This document shows, piece by piece, positions 51,999 to 63,951 of a DNA stretch of 64,000 nt. Each line of letters opens with the position of its first letter. Position 1 is the stretch's first letter. Both the position numbers and the translations under genes were made by a program. Origin of the DNA: Lepus europaeus (taxonomy: Eukaryota; Chordata; Mammalia; Lagomorpha; Leporidae); the NCBI RefSeq assembly GCF_033115175.1, contig NC_084844.1:34505885-34569884 (forward strand), written 5' to 3'. Under the pieces are notes generated by a model. That model saw nothing but the letters and a program-made list of their open reading frames with translations, was not told the origin of the DNA and searched no databases.

Positions 51999-52353
51999 GG
52001 CCGGCGCCGTGGCTTAACAGGCTAATCCTCCTCCTTGCGGCACCGGCACACCGGGTTCTGATCCCGGTTGGGGCGCCGGTTCTGTCCCGGTTGGGGCGCC
52101 GGGTTCTGTCCCGGTTGCCCCTCTTCCAGGCCAGCTCTCTGCTATGGCCCGGGAAGGCAGTGGAGGATGGCCCAAGTCCTTGGGCCCTGCACCTGCATGG
52201 GAGACCAGGAGAGGCGCCTGGCTCCTGGCTTTGGATCAGCGAGATGCGCTGGCCGCGGCGGTCATTGGAGGGTGAACCAGCAGCAAAAAGGAGGACCTTT
52301 CTCTCTGTCTCTCTCACTATCCACTCTGCCTGTAAAAAAAAAAAACAAAAAAA
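51999..52353 (+). mobile_element. CSINE, young type, second of a pair
   Basis: GGCCGGCGCCGTGGCTTAAC head to CTGCCTGTAAAA. It contains a tandem duplication of about 23 bases near 52065-52111 (GGTTGGGGCGCCGG repeated). Right duplication AAACTTAAGCTTAG at 52354-52367. Confidence 0.95.
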
Positions 52354-52497
52354 AAACTTAAGCTTAGCTAATATGACTGTAGGCTCCAGTTGATAGTGAT
52401 TAATTGCACAGAGTTCAAATTACTAAATGCTTCTAGTATAATATAGAACTTGACTTCATATTTTTATTCCTTCCCTTTTTAAAATAAGGGCTATTTT

Positions 52498-52790
52498 TTG
52501 TAAGATTTATTTTTTATTTGAAAGGCAGGTTTTCAGAGAGAGAGAGAGAGCTTTCATCCGCTGGTTCATTCCCCAAATGGCCACAAATGCCAAAGTTGGG
52601 CTGATCAGGAGCCGGGAGCTTCTAACTGGGTCTCCCAAGTTAGTTCAGGGGCCCAACCACTTGGGCCATCTTCCCCAGCTTTCCCAGGTGCATTAGCAGG
52701 GAACTGGATCCTAAGTGGAGCAGCTGAGACTCTAACCAGAGCCCATATGGGATGATGGCACTGCAGACTTAACCTGCTACACCACAAGTG
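52498..52790 (-). mobile_element. CSINE, older type
   Basis: AAGATTTATTTTTTATTTGA tail; ends CTACACCACAAGTGG. Confidence 0.88.
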
Positions 52791-52933
52791 GTGTCTGAGG
52801 ACTTTTACCTCTGAGCTTCTCTATCAATCTGGTGAATAACAACAGGAAGCTTTCTGAAACACCTAAGAACTGGTAGAATATAGAGTTAGCTTGTGAAACT
52901 TGAAAAGGTGAACAGTGAATGAATTTATTTTTA

Positions 52934-53238
52934 AGATTTATTTATTTATTTGAAAGAGTTAGAGAGAGGAGAGGCAGAGAGAGGTCTTCCATCTGTTGGT
53001 TCACTCCCCAGCTGGCCTCAACAGCCAGAGCTGTGCTGATCCGGAGCCAGGAGCTTCTTCCGGGTCTCCCACATGGGTGCAGGGACCCTAGGACTTGGGC
53101 CATTTTCTACTGCTTTTCCAGGCCATAGCAGAGAGCTGGATCAGAAGTAGAGCAGCTGGGTCTCGAACCGTTGTTCATATGGGATGCCAGCACTTCAGGC
53201 CAAGGCTTTAACCGCTGTGCCACAGTGCTGGCCCTGAT
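52934..53238 (-). mobile_element. CSINE, older type
   Basis: GATTTATTTATTTATTTGAA tail, ends CCACAGTGCTGGCCC. Duplication TGAATTTATTTTTA (52920 and 53239). Confidence 0.94.
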
Positions 53239-53259
53239 TGAATTTATTTTTATACCCCT

Positions 53260-53837
53260 GAAGTATGTTGGCCAACTGAAGGATCTGTCATCAAGGCTTG
53301 GAGCTACATTAAATAAATGTTAATATTTTAACATTAAATGTGAAGGAATTTTTTTTCTTTTAGGATTTTAGACTGATACTGTCTAGCGCAATATTGCTAG
53401 AGCTGCAGATTCTGAAAAAATCCTAAGATACATCTCAAATGTCTGCAGTGCTTGGTTGTTGGTACATTATATTTCTGCCATCTGACACATTTTGCTGCAT
53501 TCCTGGGTTCTTTATATCTGCAGTGAAAAACATCTCCACCCTATTCCTTTCCCTTTATCCATAAAAGCAGGCATGGAATGTGTTGTTGAATGGTAGGAGT
53601 TCTTGCCATGGTTATTTTGCTTTGTTTTGGGATATGCTGTATGCTTAGCAGTATTGCTTGGAATTATGCTGCAGTCTTCCTTGGGAATAACTTCCAAGTT
53701 TAAAATGTATCATTTTCCAGGATTTTCTTAATGATCTACTTACTTAAAAGGGTATGGCTAATTTAAGTGAAAGCGCTGTTATTCCTGTTAGGAAGTAATT
53801 TATTTATTTTATTTATTTTTGAACTTTTTTTTAGCAC
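53260..53837. other. CLTC intron 1, no clear feature
   Basis: Nothing recognised. Confidence 0.4.
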
Positions 53838-54093
53838 TGTTATTCTTTTTTTTTTAAGATTTATTTATTTACTTATTTGAAAGTCAGGGTTACACAGAGA
53901 AGGAGTGGCAGAGAGACAGATCTTCCATCCAATGGTTCATTCCCCAATTGGCTGCAACAGCTGGGACTGCGCCAATCTGAAGCCAGGAGCTTCTTCGGGG
54001 TCTCCCACATGGATGCAGGGGCCCAAGGACTTGGGCCATCTTCTACTGCTTTCCCAGCCATAGCAGAGAGCTGGATAGAAAGTTTAACAGCTG
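53838..54093 (-). mobile_element. CSINE, older type, 3' part of split copy
   Basis: AAGATTTATTTATTTACTTA tail to GAGAGCTGGATAGAAAG; interrupted by a young copy. Confidence 0.94.
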
Positions 54094-54453
54094 CCGGCGC
54101 CGCAGCTCAATAGGCTAATCCTCCGCCTAGTGGCGCCGGCACACCGGGTTCTAGTCCCAGTTGGGGCGCCGGTTCTGTCCCGGTTGCCCCTCTTCCAGGC
54201 CAGCTCTCTGCTATGGCCCGGGAAGGCAGTGGAGGATGGCCCAAGTGCTTGGGCCCTGCACCTGCATGGGAGACCAGGAGAAGCACCTGGCTCCTGCCTT
54301 CGGATCAGCGCAGTGCGCCGGCTGTAGCGGCCATTGGAGGGTGAACCAACGGCAAAGGAAGACCTTTCTCTCTCTCTCTCTCTCACTGTCCACTCTGCCT
54401 GTCAATAAATAAATAAATAAAAATTTAAATAAAAAAAAAAGAAAAGAAAAGAA
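54094..54453 (+). mobile_element. CSINE, young type, inserted in an older CSINE
   Basis: CCGGCGCCGCAGCTCAATAG head to CTGCCTGTCAATAAATAAA and a (GAAAA)n end. Perfect 15-base duplication AAAGTTTAACAGCTG (54079-54093 and 54454-54468). Confidence 0.97.
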
Positions 54454-54468
54454 AAAGTTTAACAGCTG

Positions 54469-54546
54469 AGTCTCGAATCAGCGCCCATATGAGATTCTGG
54501 CACTTCAGGCCAGGGCATTAACCCACTGCGCCACAGCACTGGCCCC
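54469..54546 (-). mobile_element. CSINE, older type, head part of split copy
   Basis: AGTCTCGAATCAGCGCCC to CCACAGCACTGGCCCC. Confidence 0.94.
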
Positions 54547-55059
54547 AGGAAATAATTTAAAACATGGAACTGTGTGTGTGGGACCACATTCCTTTTCATT
54601 TTCATGTGCTGGGAAATTCATGGTATCAGAAACTTTGGTAGTTTACTCTTGAAACAATTGTTTGTGACCAAAATTGGATTTAGTGCCTTGGTTTTAAAAA
54701 TTCCCATGTAAATAAAGAATCCTCAGGTTCTTTGCCAAATTATTTTTAAATGCCTATACTTAATCCTATGTTACATGCAGTTTTTCTATCAGTGTTACTG
54801 ATACAGCTTTTTGCTTTTTCAGACTTAGTGCCCAATAAAACTATCTTTAATGGTACAAATGTCTACTAATTACATAGGGATATTGAGCACTTGAAATTGA
54901 CTAGTGACAAATAACATTTTTCCTTCTATTTCTTTTTTATTTAAATTTAAATAGTTACATAAGGCTGTTGACTACCAGCATTGAACTATACAATTAATTA
55001 TAGGCCGTTCTGACATGTTTTATAAGATCGAAGGTATAAAGATTGACGGTATATCTGGG
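54547..55059. other. CLTC intron 1, no clear feature
   Basis: AT-rich; nothing recognised. Confidence 0.4.
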
Positions 55060-55363
55060 GGACCGGCGCTGTGGCACAGTGGGTTAAAGCCCTGGCCTGA
55101 AGTGCTGGCATGCCATATGGGCGCCAGTTCTAGTCCCAGCTGCTCCTCTTCCAATCCAGCTCTCTGCTATGGCCTGGGAAAGCAGTAGAGGATTGCCCAA
55201 GTCCTTGGGCCCCTGCACCCGTGTGGGAGACACAGAAGTTCCTGGCTCCTGGCTTCGGATTGGCACAGCTCCGACCATTGCGGCCACCTGGGGAGTGAAC
55301 CAACAGATGGAAGACCTCTCTCTAACTCTTTCAAATAAATAAAATAAATCTTTTAAAAAAAAG
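55060..55363 (+). mobile_element. CSINE, older type
   Basis: GGGGGACCGGCGCTGTGGCA head to CAAATAAATAAAATAAATC. Confidence 0.94.
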
Positions 55364-55629
55364 TCATGATGGAGGAATGGCAGGTGCTTTAAAAAAAAAA
55401 AAAAAGTATGTCTGACCAAACATTCATTTGCTTTAGAACATTTTGTTTGCTAAAATTAAAAATGCTCATTATTCAGAAGTACTAATTGAATACTGACTGT
55501 TTTCCGACATGGTGATGATGAATGATGACTAGTGAACGAAGGGAGCGTCAGACTTCTTCAGAGTCCATTATAGGCAGTAAATGTGGCTTCGCACTTTCAG
55601 ATTTTCATTCAGTCCCCCAAACACCTTTT

Positions 55630-55893
55630 TAAAAACTTTTTTTAAATTTACTTTAAAATTGGAAAGGGAGAGAGAGACCTCCACTCTGCTGATTGACTCC
55701 TCAAATGCAATGATTGGAGCCAGGAATTCAATCCAGATTTCCCATGTGGGTGGCAGGGACCCAACTACCTGATCCATAAGCTGCTGCCTCCCAGGGTCTG
55801 CATTAACAGGAAGGTAGAATCGGGAGCAAAGCCAGGTGTTATACCCAGATATGGGTTATGGGCAGCTTAACCTCTTGGCCAGATGCCTGCCCC
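55630..55893 (-). mobile_element. CSINE, diverged
   Basis: AAACTTTTTTTAAATTTACT tail, ends CAGATGCCTGCCCC; CAAACACCTTT/CAGACACCTTT flank it. Confidence 0.8.
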
Positions 55894-56227
55894 AGACACC
55901 TTTCTTTAACAGCTGAAGAAACAAAGTAGTTTCCAGGGACCACAATAGCATAATGAGATTTGTATCTGGGTCTTCTAACACAAAGCAGATCATTACATTG
56001 CTTTGAAAAATTTTAAGAGAAGTTATACAGCATCCTAATTTGTGCTTCTTTTTTCTGTTGGATTGTGACCTAGAGAGGTGACTTCTCATTTAAAATGTGA
56101 TTAGTGGTGTGTCATAGTAAACAGAGCAGGGATTTGTAGTTGTTGAAACCAGTGCTATCCAGTAGAAAAATGTGAGTCACATCTGTCATTTTAATTTTTC
56201 TAGTGGCCATATTAAAAGTAAAATGTA

Positions 56228-56527
56228 GGGGCGGCTTTACGGCCTAGTAGGTAAAGCCACTGCCTGTGGCATGCTGATGCTGATTGAGTCCTGGCTGCTC
56301 CACTTCTGATCCAGCTCTCTGCTAACACCCTAAGAAAGGATCAGAAGATGGCCTAAGTGCTTGGGCCCCTGCACCCTTGTAGGAGACCTGGAAGAAGCTC
56401 CTGGCTTAAGGTCAGCCCAGCTCTGGCCGTTCTGGCTGGGGAGTAGACAGCAGATGGAAGATCTCACTTTCTGTCTCTCGATCTCTCTCTAACTCTGCCT
56501 TTCAAATAAGTAAAATCTTAAAAAAGT
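56228..56527 (+). mobile_element. CSINE, older type
   Basis: GGGGCGGCTTTACGGCCTAG head to CTTTCAAATAAGTAAAATC. Confidence 0.9.
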
Positions 56528-56689
56528 GCAGGTACAATTAATGTTTTCTCTAACTCATTATGCCCAAAATATCATCTCAACATATAATCAGTATAAAATT
56601 TACTAATGAGATATTTGACATTCTTTTGGTACTAAAATTTTAAAATCTGGTAAGTATTGTAAACTTAAGAACATCTCTTTTTTTAAATG

Positions 56690-57029
56690 TAGCTTTTTTA
56701 AGATTTATTTATTTGAAAGTCAGAATTATACAGAGAAGGAGCGGGAGGGAGGGCGGGCGGGCAAGTGAGCGAGAGCGAGCAAGCTTCCATCTGCTGGTTT
56801 ACTCCCTAATTGGCCGCAGTGGCTGGAGCTGTGCCGATCAGAGCCAGGAGCTTCTTCTGGGTCTCCCATGTGGGTACAGGGGCACAAGGACTTGGGCCAT
56901 CTTCTGCTTTCCCAGGCCATAGCAAAGAGCTGGATTGGAAGTGGAGCAGCCGGGACTCGAACTGGTGCCCATATCAGATGCCAGCACTGCAGGCCGTGGC
57001 TTTACCCGCTACTCCACAGCGTTAGCCCC
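56690..57029 (-). mobile_element. CSINE, older type
   Basis: TTTAAGATTTATTTATTTGA tail with a local GGGCGGGCGGGC insertion near 56751, ends CCACAGCGTTAGCCCC. Confidence 0.93.
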
Positions 57030-57791
57030 AAGAGCATCTCAATTCAGACCTTGTTTTCATTGGAAATACTTGATCTGTATTGAGTTGATAAAATTCATAG
57101 TTGGAAAAGAAGATTTGTATACCTAGGTTATTTGACATACTTAAATTTTATAATAATCACACCAGTTATCAGTAATTTAGTGTGAAAAGTAATCATTGTA
57201 ACTGTTTCAAGTGCGCAGTATCTTATGTTGTTTGGGGTTTGTGGCTACCATATTGAACCATACAGGGATAGGACTAACCTCTTGCTACCTTTTCTCTGTA
57301 AAGTAAGCATTAAACCAGTGACATGATTTTTCATTTGCAGATCTGAACTTTAGTGGTTATAAATATTTGGGGTTAGTGCTTTCATCTAAAATTGAATACT
57401 TAACTACATATCAGGAAATATGTTACACAAGTACAGAGTGGCGAAAAAGTAGACTGCGCCTCACATTCATGCTTGTATTGGTTAGTTAGCAAAAGCTGTC
57501 CTCAAATCATTGCAACCAAGGATGTTTGCTTGATTGTGATCTTTTATGTATTTGCTTGATAATGTTCAGGCTTTAATGCAGACATTAATATGATAAATTG
57601 ACATCACCCTGAAACTGATCCCCCAAATTAAGAGTTTACATCTCTTACTATATTCCATGAATTCAGTGTGTGCTCTTGGTACATTTTTAATTACTGTTTA
57701 CTGATAGGATATATTTGAGAAACCAAATGAATCACATCTGATGAAATATCCATGTGAAATGCCAGTCAGGCTTTTGTTAGTATTATTAAAT
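57030..57791. other. CLTC intron 1, no clear feature
   Basis: AT-rich; nothing recognised. Confidence 0.4.
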
Positions 57792-58195
57792 GAGGGGTCT
57801 TCAAAACTTTATGGAGGGATGGGTGTTTGGGCTAGTAATTAAGATGCCACTTGGGCCATATGCCAAATCAGTTACTGGGATCAAGTCTTAGGTCTCCTCC
57901 TGATTCAAGTTCCTGCTAATGGACATCCTGAGAGACTGCAGGTGGTGGTTAAAGTCCTTTTGTCCCTGTTACCTACTTGGAAGACTTAGATTGAGTTCCA
58001 GATTCTTGGCTTTGGCCTGGCCCAGCACAGGCTGTTGCAGGTGTTTGAGGAGTGAACCAGCAGTTGCTGCTGTCTCTGTGTCTCTTTCTCTCTAGCTTTA
58101 AAAATAAATCTTAAAAAAAAAAGTTCATGGAAAATGCTTGTTATGAAATGGCATGGACTTCATATTTTTGCAGCACAGTAAAGTTACCTTTTAAT
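57792..58195. mobile_element. Mariner-like MITE split by a CSINE
   Basis: Left end GAGGGGTCTTCAAAACTTTA (57792-57815) and interior AAGTTCATGGAAAATGCTTG (from 58121) belong to the 16624 family; a CSINE sits between them. Confidence 0.65.
57816..58120 (+). mobile_element. CSINE, oldest variant
   Basis: GGGATGGGTGTTTGGGCTAG head to AAAAATAAATCTTAAAA. ACTTTATGGA/AGTTCATGGA are its diverged target duplications in the MITE. Confidence 0.88.
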
Positions 58196-58654
58196 GACAT
58201 TTTCCCACAAATTTTTTAAAGTACTAATATATGCCCTTTAGGATAGTGTTGAAGAGAATAATCTTGTTTAGATAGAAAATAAGTTCATAACTGATATTTT
58301 AGTCCTTTTTATTAGAATGAGGCTATTTCTCTAAAGTCATTTAAATTTATGTCATGCTAAAGCTGCTTCATAAAATCAACTTATCTTGGGAGCCGCTTCA
58401 TTGTTTGCTTGAGGTTTCTTTCCCATCCCCTTGGCCAAGTGCCTGTAACTAATGCTCTTAACTCGAAGGGAAGCTTGGATCTGAGTGTATTACACAAAAC
58501 CCATCTGTCAAACTTCTATTTTGTGAGTCTTTTGTATTGTGGGAGACATAATTTTAAGATATTTTGTCCTACTTTGAATGGAATAACTACCCATCACATC
58601 TTAATTGTTCTGAAATCAAATCTACAAAATCAAAATACATTGATCACTATAGCT
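58196..58654. other. CLTC intron 1, no clear feature
   Basis: Nothing recognised. Confidence 0.4.
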
Positions 58655-58810
58655 ATTTGAATACCTACTGTGTGCCAAGAAGTCTTCTGTTGATTAGTTA
58701 ATTAGTAAGAAGACTTTTTCAAATAGGTGGGGTTAGCCTTATTTTATAGATGGGGAAACTGAAATTAGTAGCAGTTAACTCAGTCACACAGCTAGAAACT
58801 TTAACATAAT
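58655..58810 (-). mobile_element. MIR
   Basis: ATACCTACTGTGTGCCAAG, TTTTATAGATGGGGAAACTG and CAGTCACACAGCTAGAAAC are the reversed MIR core. Confidence 0.8.
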
Positions 58811-59012
58811 ACTTGTTACCTCAATTTGGCACATTGCTTCATTTCATCAATGATCTGTGTAATTAGAACTGCAAAATACACCACGGGTTTTATTATGCTT
58901 TGGTTTTCTTTGATATGTGTAGTTTAATAGTAATTTGTTTTGAGGGCAGTAGTTTTCATATTACAGAAGAAGTAGGGCCAGTGAGCCAACATTTGACTTT
59001 CCATGCCCTTAA

Positions 59013-59317
59013 ATGAAAGAAAGAGTTACAGAGTGAGGGAGGGAGGGAAAGCAGTCCTCCATCTGCTGGTTCATTCCCTAAACGACCGCAATGGCCAAAG
59101 CCGGGCCAGATCAAAGCTAGGAGCCAGGAGCTTCCTCTGGGCCTTCCACACAGGTACAGGGGTCCAAGGACCTGGTCAGTTCTCCATGGCCCTCCAGGCG
59201 CATCAGCAGGGAGCTGGATCAGAAATGGAGCAGCTGGGACCCAAAGTGTCGCCCATACCGGATGCTGGTGTTACAGGCTAGGCGGGGGCTCAACCTGCTT
59301 CGCCATAACACTGGTCC
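59013..59317 (-). mobile_element. CSINE, older type
   Basis: AAATGAAAGAAAGAGTTACA tail; ends GCCATAACACTGGTCCC. Confidence 0.88.
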
Positions 59318-59360
59318 CTGGTCCCCATACCTTAAACCATTATTTAAATAATAACCTCTT

Positions 59361-59647
59361 GGGGCCGGCACTGTGGTGCAGTGTGTTAAAGTCCTGGCTG
59401 CTCCACTTCTTGTCCATCTTCTGCCAATGTGCCTGGGAAAGCAGCAGAGGCTGGCCCAAGTCCTTAGGCTCCTGCACCAATGTGGGAGACCTGGAAGAAG
59501 CTCCTGGTTCCTGGCTTCAGATTGGCTCAGCTCTAGCCATCGTGGTCATTTGGGGAGTGAACCAGTGAGTGTAAGACTTCTCTGTATCTGTCTCTACCTC
59601 TCTAACTCTGACTTTCAAATAAATAACATTTAAAAAAAAAAAAAAAA
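59361..59647 (+). mobile_element. CSINE, older type, box B deleted
   Basis: GGGGCCGGCACTGTGGTGCA jumps to GTCCTGGCTGCTCCACTTC, removing about 40 bases. AACCTCTT flanks both ends. Confidence 0.92.
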
Positions 59648-60178
59648 ACCTCTTTAAGAAGCTTTATCTGGAGTTCCTTCTGGAAAATTGTGCAAAATGA
59701 TCAGATTGACTTGTAGCCAGGATTATCTGTATCCCTCAAATAAGGCTAAATTTTAAAAATTTGTCTATAGGCTTTTCCTTTATGACAAGAGTGAATGTGT
59801 CCCAATCTGAAACCACTTATGAAAGCAGGAAGCTTCTGCTTTCTGTTTTACTATGTATTCATGTTTTTGTGTTTATGCTAATGCAAAAATTGAGTAGACC
59901 TCAAGGTAGACAGTTGTACCAAAATTGAGAGAGAGGTAAGAGTAGATTGGCTAGCTCAGTTTGAGTAGCACAGTGGTAGAAGGGGAAAATGGTTACAAAC
60001 ATGTAGGGTTGAGCTTTGGAGGCAGAACTGCCAGTAATATTAGTACTTCCTGTTCTGAATCATTAGGCAAATAAGCATGTTACTTTAAGTTCTGAAGTAA
60101 AGCAAATTTTAAAGGTTGTTTACTGAAAGGGTGGAAACTAAGTCCATTAAAATCACATTTTGCCACATTATAAAATTT
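59648..60178. other. CLTC intron 1, no clear feature
   Basis: Nothing recognised. Confidence 0.4.
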
Positions 60179-60195
60179 GAACTCTATGCAATTCT

Positions 60196-60528
60196 TTTTT
60201 TTTTTTTTTTGACAGGCAGAGTGGATAGTGAGAGAGAGAGAGACAGAGAGAAAGGTCTTCCTTTTTGCCGTTGGTTCACCCTCCAATGGCCGCTGCGGCC
60301 GGCGCATCATGCTGATCCGAAGCCAGGTGCCAGGTGCTTCTCCTGGTCTCCCACGGGGTGCAGGGCCCAAGGACTTGGGCCATCCTCCACTGCCTTCCCA
60401 GGCCATAGCAGAGAGCTGGCCTGGAAGAGGGGCAACCGGGATAGAATCCAGTGCCCCAACCGGGACTAGAACCCGGTGTGCTGGCGCTGCAAGGTGGAGG
60501 ATTAGCCTGTTAAGCCACGGCGCCGGCC
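60196..60528 (-). mobile_element. CSINE, young type
   Basis: GACAGGCAGAGTGGATAGTG tail, ends CCACGGCGCCGGCC. Perfect 17-base duplication GAACTCTATGCAATTCT (60179-60195 and 60529-60545). Confidence 0.97.
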
Positions 60529-60545
60529 GAACTCTATGCAATTCT

Positions 60546-61251
60546 AGAAAATGTTTCCTATGTTTAATTTTACCTTTATTTGATAACATGAGATTTTTTT
60601 AAAAACTTAGTATCCTTATTAAATTAAAAATACTTTCTAGCAATTGTGAAGTTAAAATATATGTTTGTGTTTATACCCTAATCCTTATTCCTAGATATGT
60701 AAATAATAGTTCCTGCCTTCTACTTATGCCAACCTAAAGGAAGAAGCTGCAGTCTACCCAGTTACTAAATCAAGATTTTGAAGTTAGATCAGATTCTTCT
60801 TTTTAAATTTCCACATTCAGTCCATTTCTGGAGTAGAGAAGGGAAGAACCCTTACAGTGAAGCATGCTAGGATCCCAGAGATTGCAGTTTTTGATGACCC
60901 TTATCTGTTGAACTGTGGGAATTATAGTAGATGAAAAATGGAAATTGGGTTGAAAGTTGCTTTCATTCATATCCAACTGCTAATCTTAGAAACCACCAAA
61001 GTGCACAGAGTGAAGCCAAGACCACCCTAATTGTTCAGTTAGGCAAACAGCTGGCTTTTAATAGATTACATTATTTGAAGATGAAAATGGGAGGGGAATG
61101 GAACCAGCCAAAGCAGGAACCAGACATTCTGGTAGAGGATGTGGACATCCCAAGCTGTGACTTCACACTGTACCAAAAATCTTAATAGATGAAGTCAAAT
61201 GAGTGTCACATTAAGCATACCTAATCTGTAAGAATTTATATGAAGAAATCA
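60546..61251. other. CLTC intron 1, no clear feature
   Basis: Contains an 84-codon open frame at 60931-61185 that resembles nothing known to me; no gene called. Confidence 0.4.
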
Positions 61252-61925
61252 AGTTTTTTTTTTAAATTGAAAACGAATTCATTTAAATTTACCATCTTAA
61301 AGTGAACTACTTAATAATATTTAGTAGATTCACAGTGTTGCACAACTATCACCTATATCTAGCTCTAAAACATTTTCATGACCTGAAAAAGAAGCCTTGT
61401 ACCCATCAGGTAATCTGTCAACCTCTCTTCTTCCTATCCCTTGGCAACTACTAATTTGCTTTCTGTCTGATTGTATTTACCTATTCCTTATATTTTACTT
61501 AAATCATAGAATATTGGACTTTATATTTCTAACATCTTTCACTATGTGCAGTAGAGGGTCATCATGTTCTAGAATATTTCAGTGCTGTGTTCCTTTGTGT
61601 TGAAAAAATAGCCCTGTTGAATAGATATGTCACATTTCTCCTCTCAGTTGAGGGACATTTGGGCTGTTGCAGCCTTTGGAGTTGTGAGTAGAGCTGAAGT
61701 GAACATTCGCATACAGGTTTTTGTTTGAATACCCGTTTTTAGTTCTCTTGGATATACTGAGAAGTAGAATTATCGGATCATATGTAATTCTATGTTTTAG
61801 CTTTTTGAAGGCCCTCCGAACTTTTTCCCATTGTCATTGCAGCATTTTACACTCCCACCAGCAGTATACAAGGGTTCTATTGTCATTACATCTCTCTAGC
61901 TCTTGTCAAAAGCTTACTTAGGTAT
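61252..61925 (-). mobile_element. L1 3' fragment
   Basis: Poly(T) then AATTGAAAACGAATTC, GCCTTGTACCCATCAGGTAA, CTTGGCAACTACTAATTTGC, GAACATTCGCATACAGGTTT and TTACACTCCCACCAGCAG, in the order of a reversed old L1 3' end. Confidence 0.8.
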
Positions 61926-62113
61926 GAAGATAATAGTGTAAATGAGGAAATAAGTATCTGAATTGAGCATAGATGTTCTCAAGTTTTGTATCCCTGTCAT
62001 ACCTTAGATTGTGTGGCCTGTTTTATGTTGCATTTTCACTGCTTCTGAGATATACACCGCACGTTTACTTGGTTAGGCATATATTGCTGAAACCTCATGG
62101 CACCATTGCATTT

Positions 62114-62459
62114 TTTTTTTTTTTTTTTTTTTTTACAGGCAGAGTGGACAGTGAGAGAGAGACAGAGAGAAAGGTCTTCCTTTTGCCGTTGGTTCACCCT
62201 CCAATGGCCGCCGCGGTAGCGCGCTGCGGCCGGCGCACCGCGCTGTTCCGATGGCAGGAGCCAGGTACTTATCCTGGTCTCCCATGGGGTGCAGGGCCCA
62301 AGCACTTGGGCCATCCTCCACTGCACTCCCTGGCCACAGCAGAGAGCTGGCCTGGAAGAGGGGCAACCGGGACAGGATCGGTGCCCCGACCGGGACTAGA
62401 ACCCGGTGTGCCGGCGCCGCAAGGCGGAGGATTAGCCTAGTGAGCCGTGGCGCCGGCCT
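62114..62459 (-). mobile_element. CSINE, young type
   Basis: Long T tract (about 62111-62134), ACAGGCAGAGTGGACAGTG, ends CCGTGGCGCCGGCC. Perfect duplication GCACCATTGCATTT (62100-62113 and 62460-62473). Confidence 0.97.
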
Positions 62460-62473
62460 GCACCATTGCATTT

Positions 62474-62590
62474 GTAGTGTGCCTGCTATGCACTGAGTGG
62501 AAGGGACTGTCTGATTCACTTTAGAATTCTCTGTACATAGTGTCTGGCACAGAGAGTTGCTTGTAGTTCTTTAAATGTGTAATTATTGAA
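62474..62590 (+). mobile_element. Possible L2 fragment
   Basis: ACATAGTGTCTGGCACAGAG resembles the L2 tail; weak. Confidence 0.35.
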
Positions 62591-63069
62591 AAAGCTGCAA
62601 CAGAATAGGCAAAGACTCAAAGTAATATATTTTTTTTTGTTGACTGGAACTGGAAGAAAGCTCTAGAAACCATTATGGCATACAGAAAAAACCAATGTAA
62701 TGGAAGCATCACTATGGAGATAATGGGTTGCAATAGTTGAAGGCAAGTGAGAGCAAAATTGTCTCTAGAATCAGTATTAAGACAGCTAATATGGAGATTT
62801 TTAAATTTGAATTCAACAGTAAATCCAAGAGTTAAATGAAAGGGGATATGTGATGGAATAAACTAAGAATTATGGAAAAAAAAATTGAAGTGCTTTTCAG
62901 GTAATGGAAGAAAACTTCTGATATGAGAGAAACAAGATTAAAAGGTTGTGGTGTTTGGTACAGGCCTGGGAAAATTTCGGCACCATGAATTAAAAACAAC
63001 CTGTGGGTATCTAGGGCACACTCTCTCCCTAACCATTGGATTTTGGATCAGGAAGCAGTGTCCATAAAA
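62591..63069. other. CLTC intron 1, no clear feature
   Basis: Nothing recognised. Confidence 0.4.
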
Positions 63070-63345
63070 ATTTTTTTTTCAAGATTTATTTAGAAAGAGT
63101 TATACAGAGAAAGAGACAGATCTTCTATCTGATGTTTCACTCCCCCAAATGGCCATAATAGCCAGGCTGAAGCCAGGAGTTTCATCTGAGCCTGTCACGT
63201 GGGTGACCAGGGCTCACATACTTGTGCCATCTTCCACTGCTTTCCCAAGCACGTTAGCAGGGTCAGAAGTGGAGCAGCTGGGACTTGAACCTGAACCCGT
63301 TTGAGATGCTGGCATCACAGACAGTGGCTTAACCCACTAAGGCTA
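63070..63345 (-). mobile_element. CSINE, older type, diverged
   Basis: CAAGATTTATTTAGAAAGAG tail, GGACTTGAACCTGAACCC middle, decayed head. Confidence 0.85.
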
Positions 63346-63792
63346 CTATGCTCTCAATTGTCTACAAGATTTTGAGATGGAAGTTGTTTTTTTTTTTCTT
63401 TTAGAGTATATAAGCTATAATTTGAACATGGGAAGATCCTCTGAATCTAAATAACTTGCCCTTTTCCTTATATCTCCTTTTTCCTCAGTAGTAATAATTA
63501 AGTTACATTTTAACACAAAGTAGAAAAAAGAAAATTTCACACATAGTTAAAATACTGATTTGATTGTATGTTTCTAAAAAATGTTCAGGTGTTAAATCTG
63601 TCATTTAATTATTTTAATGTTTTGAGTGCTCTGGATTTATATTAAATGATTTTGAGATGGCTTATAACTCTCCATACTGTTACATCATTCATTGATTTGA
63701 AATTTGTAGCACTGAATTTCACAAGGGAATATTGGAGTGACTCAACTATAAAATGGTTCTAATCTTGTAACAATGGGTGGGCTGGTTTTGCT
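63346..63792. other. CLTC intron 1, no clear feature
   Basis: AT-rich; nothing recognised. Confidence 0.4.
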
Positions 63793-63951
63793 TTAGGGGT
63801 GAAGAACATCAGCAATCACTGGGTCTACTCTTGCCAAGGCAACTGTAGGTGGGACTCAAAATTCAGGCTAATTTTTAAGCTGATAATTTTGTATGGCTTT
63901 ATTATAAATATCCAGATGGCCCTTGGGAGAAAAAAATTTCCCCACTTCCTG
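63793..63951. mobile_element. hAT-like MITE, copy 2
   Basis: Shares TTGCCAAGGCAACTG, GGGACTCAAAATTCA and GGCTAATTTTTAAG with copy 1 at 45521 and adds a TATAAATATCCAGATGGCCC segment missing there. Ends CCCCACTTCCTG. Confidence 0.65.

Noticed and set aside
60931..61185. 84-codon frame with MKNGNWVESC start
   Set aside because: No recognisable domain, ordinary intron composition, no splice or promoter support; consistent with chance.
61397..61921. Open frames starting MYPSGNLSTS and MFEYPFLVLL
   Set aside because: They lie in the antisense of an L1 3' fragment and reflect its sequence.
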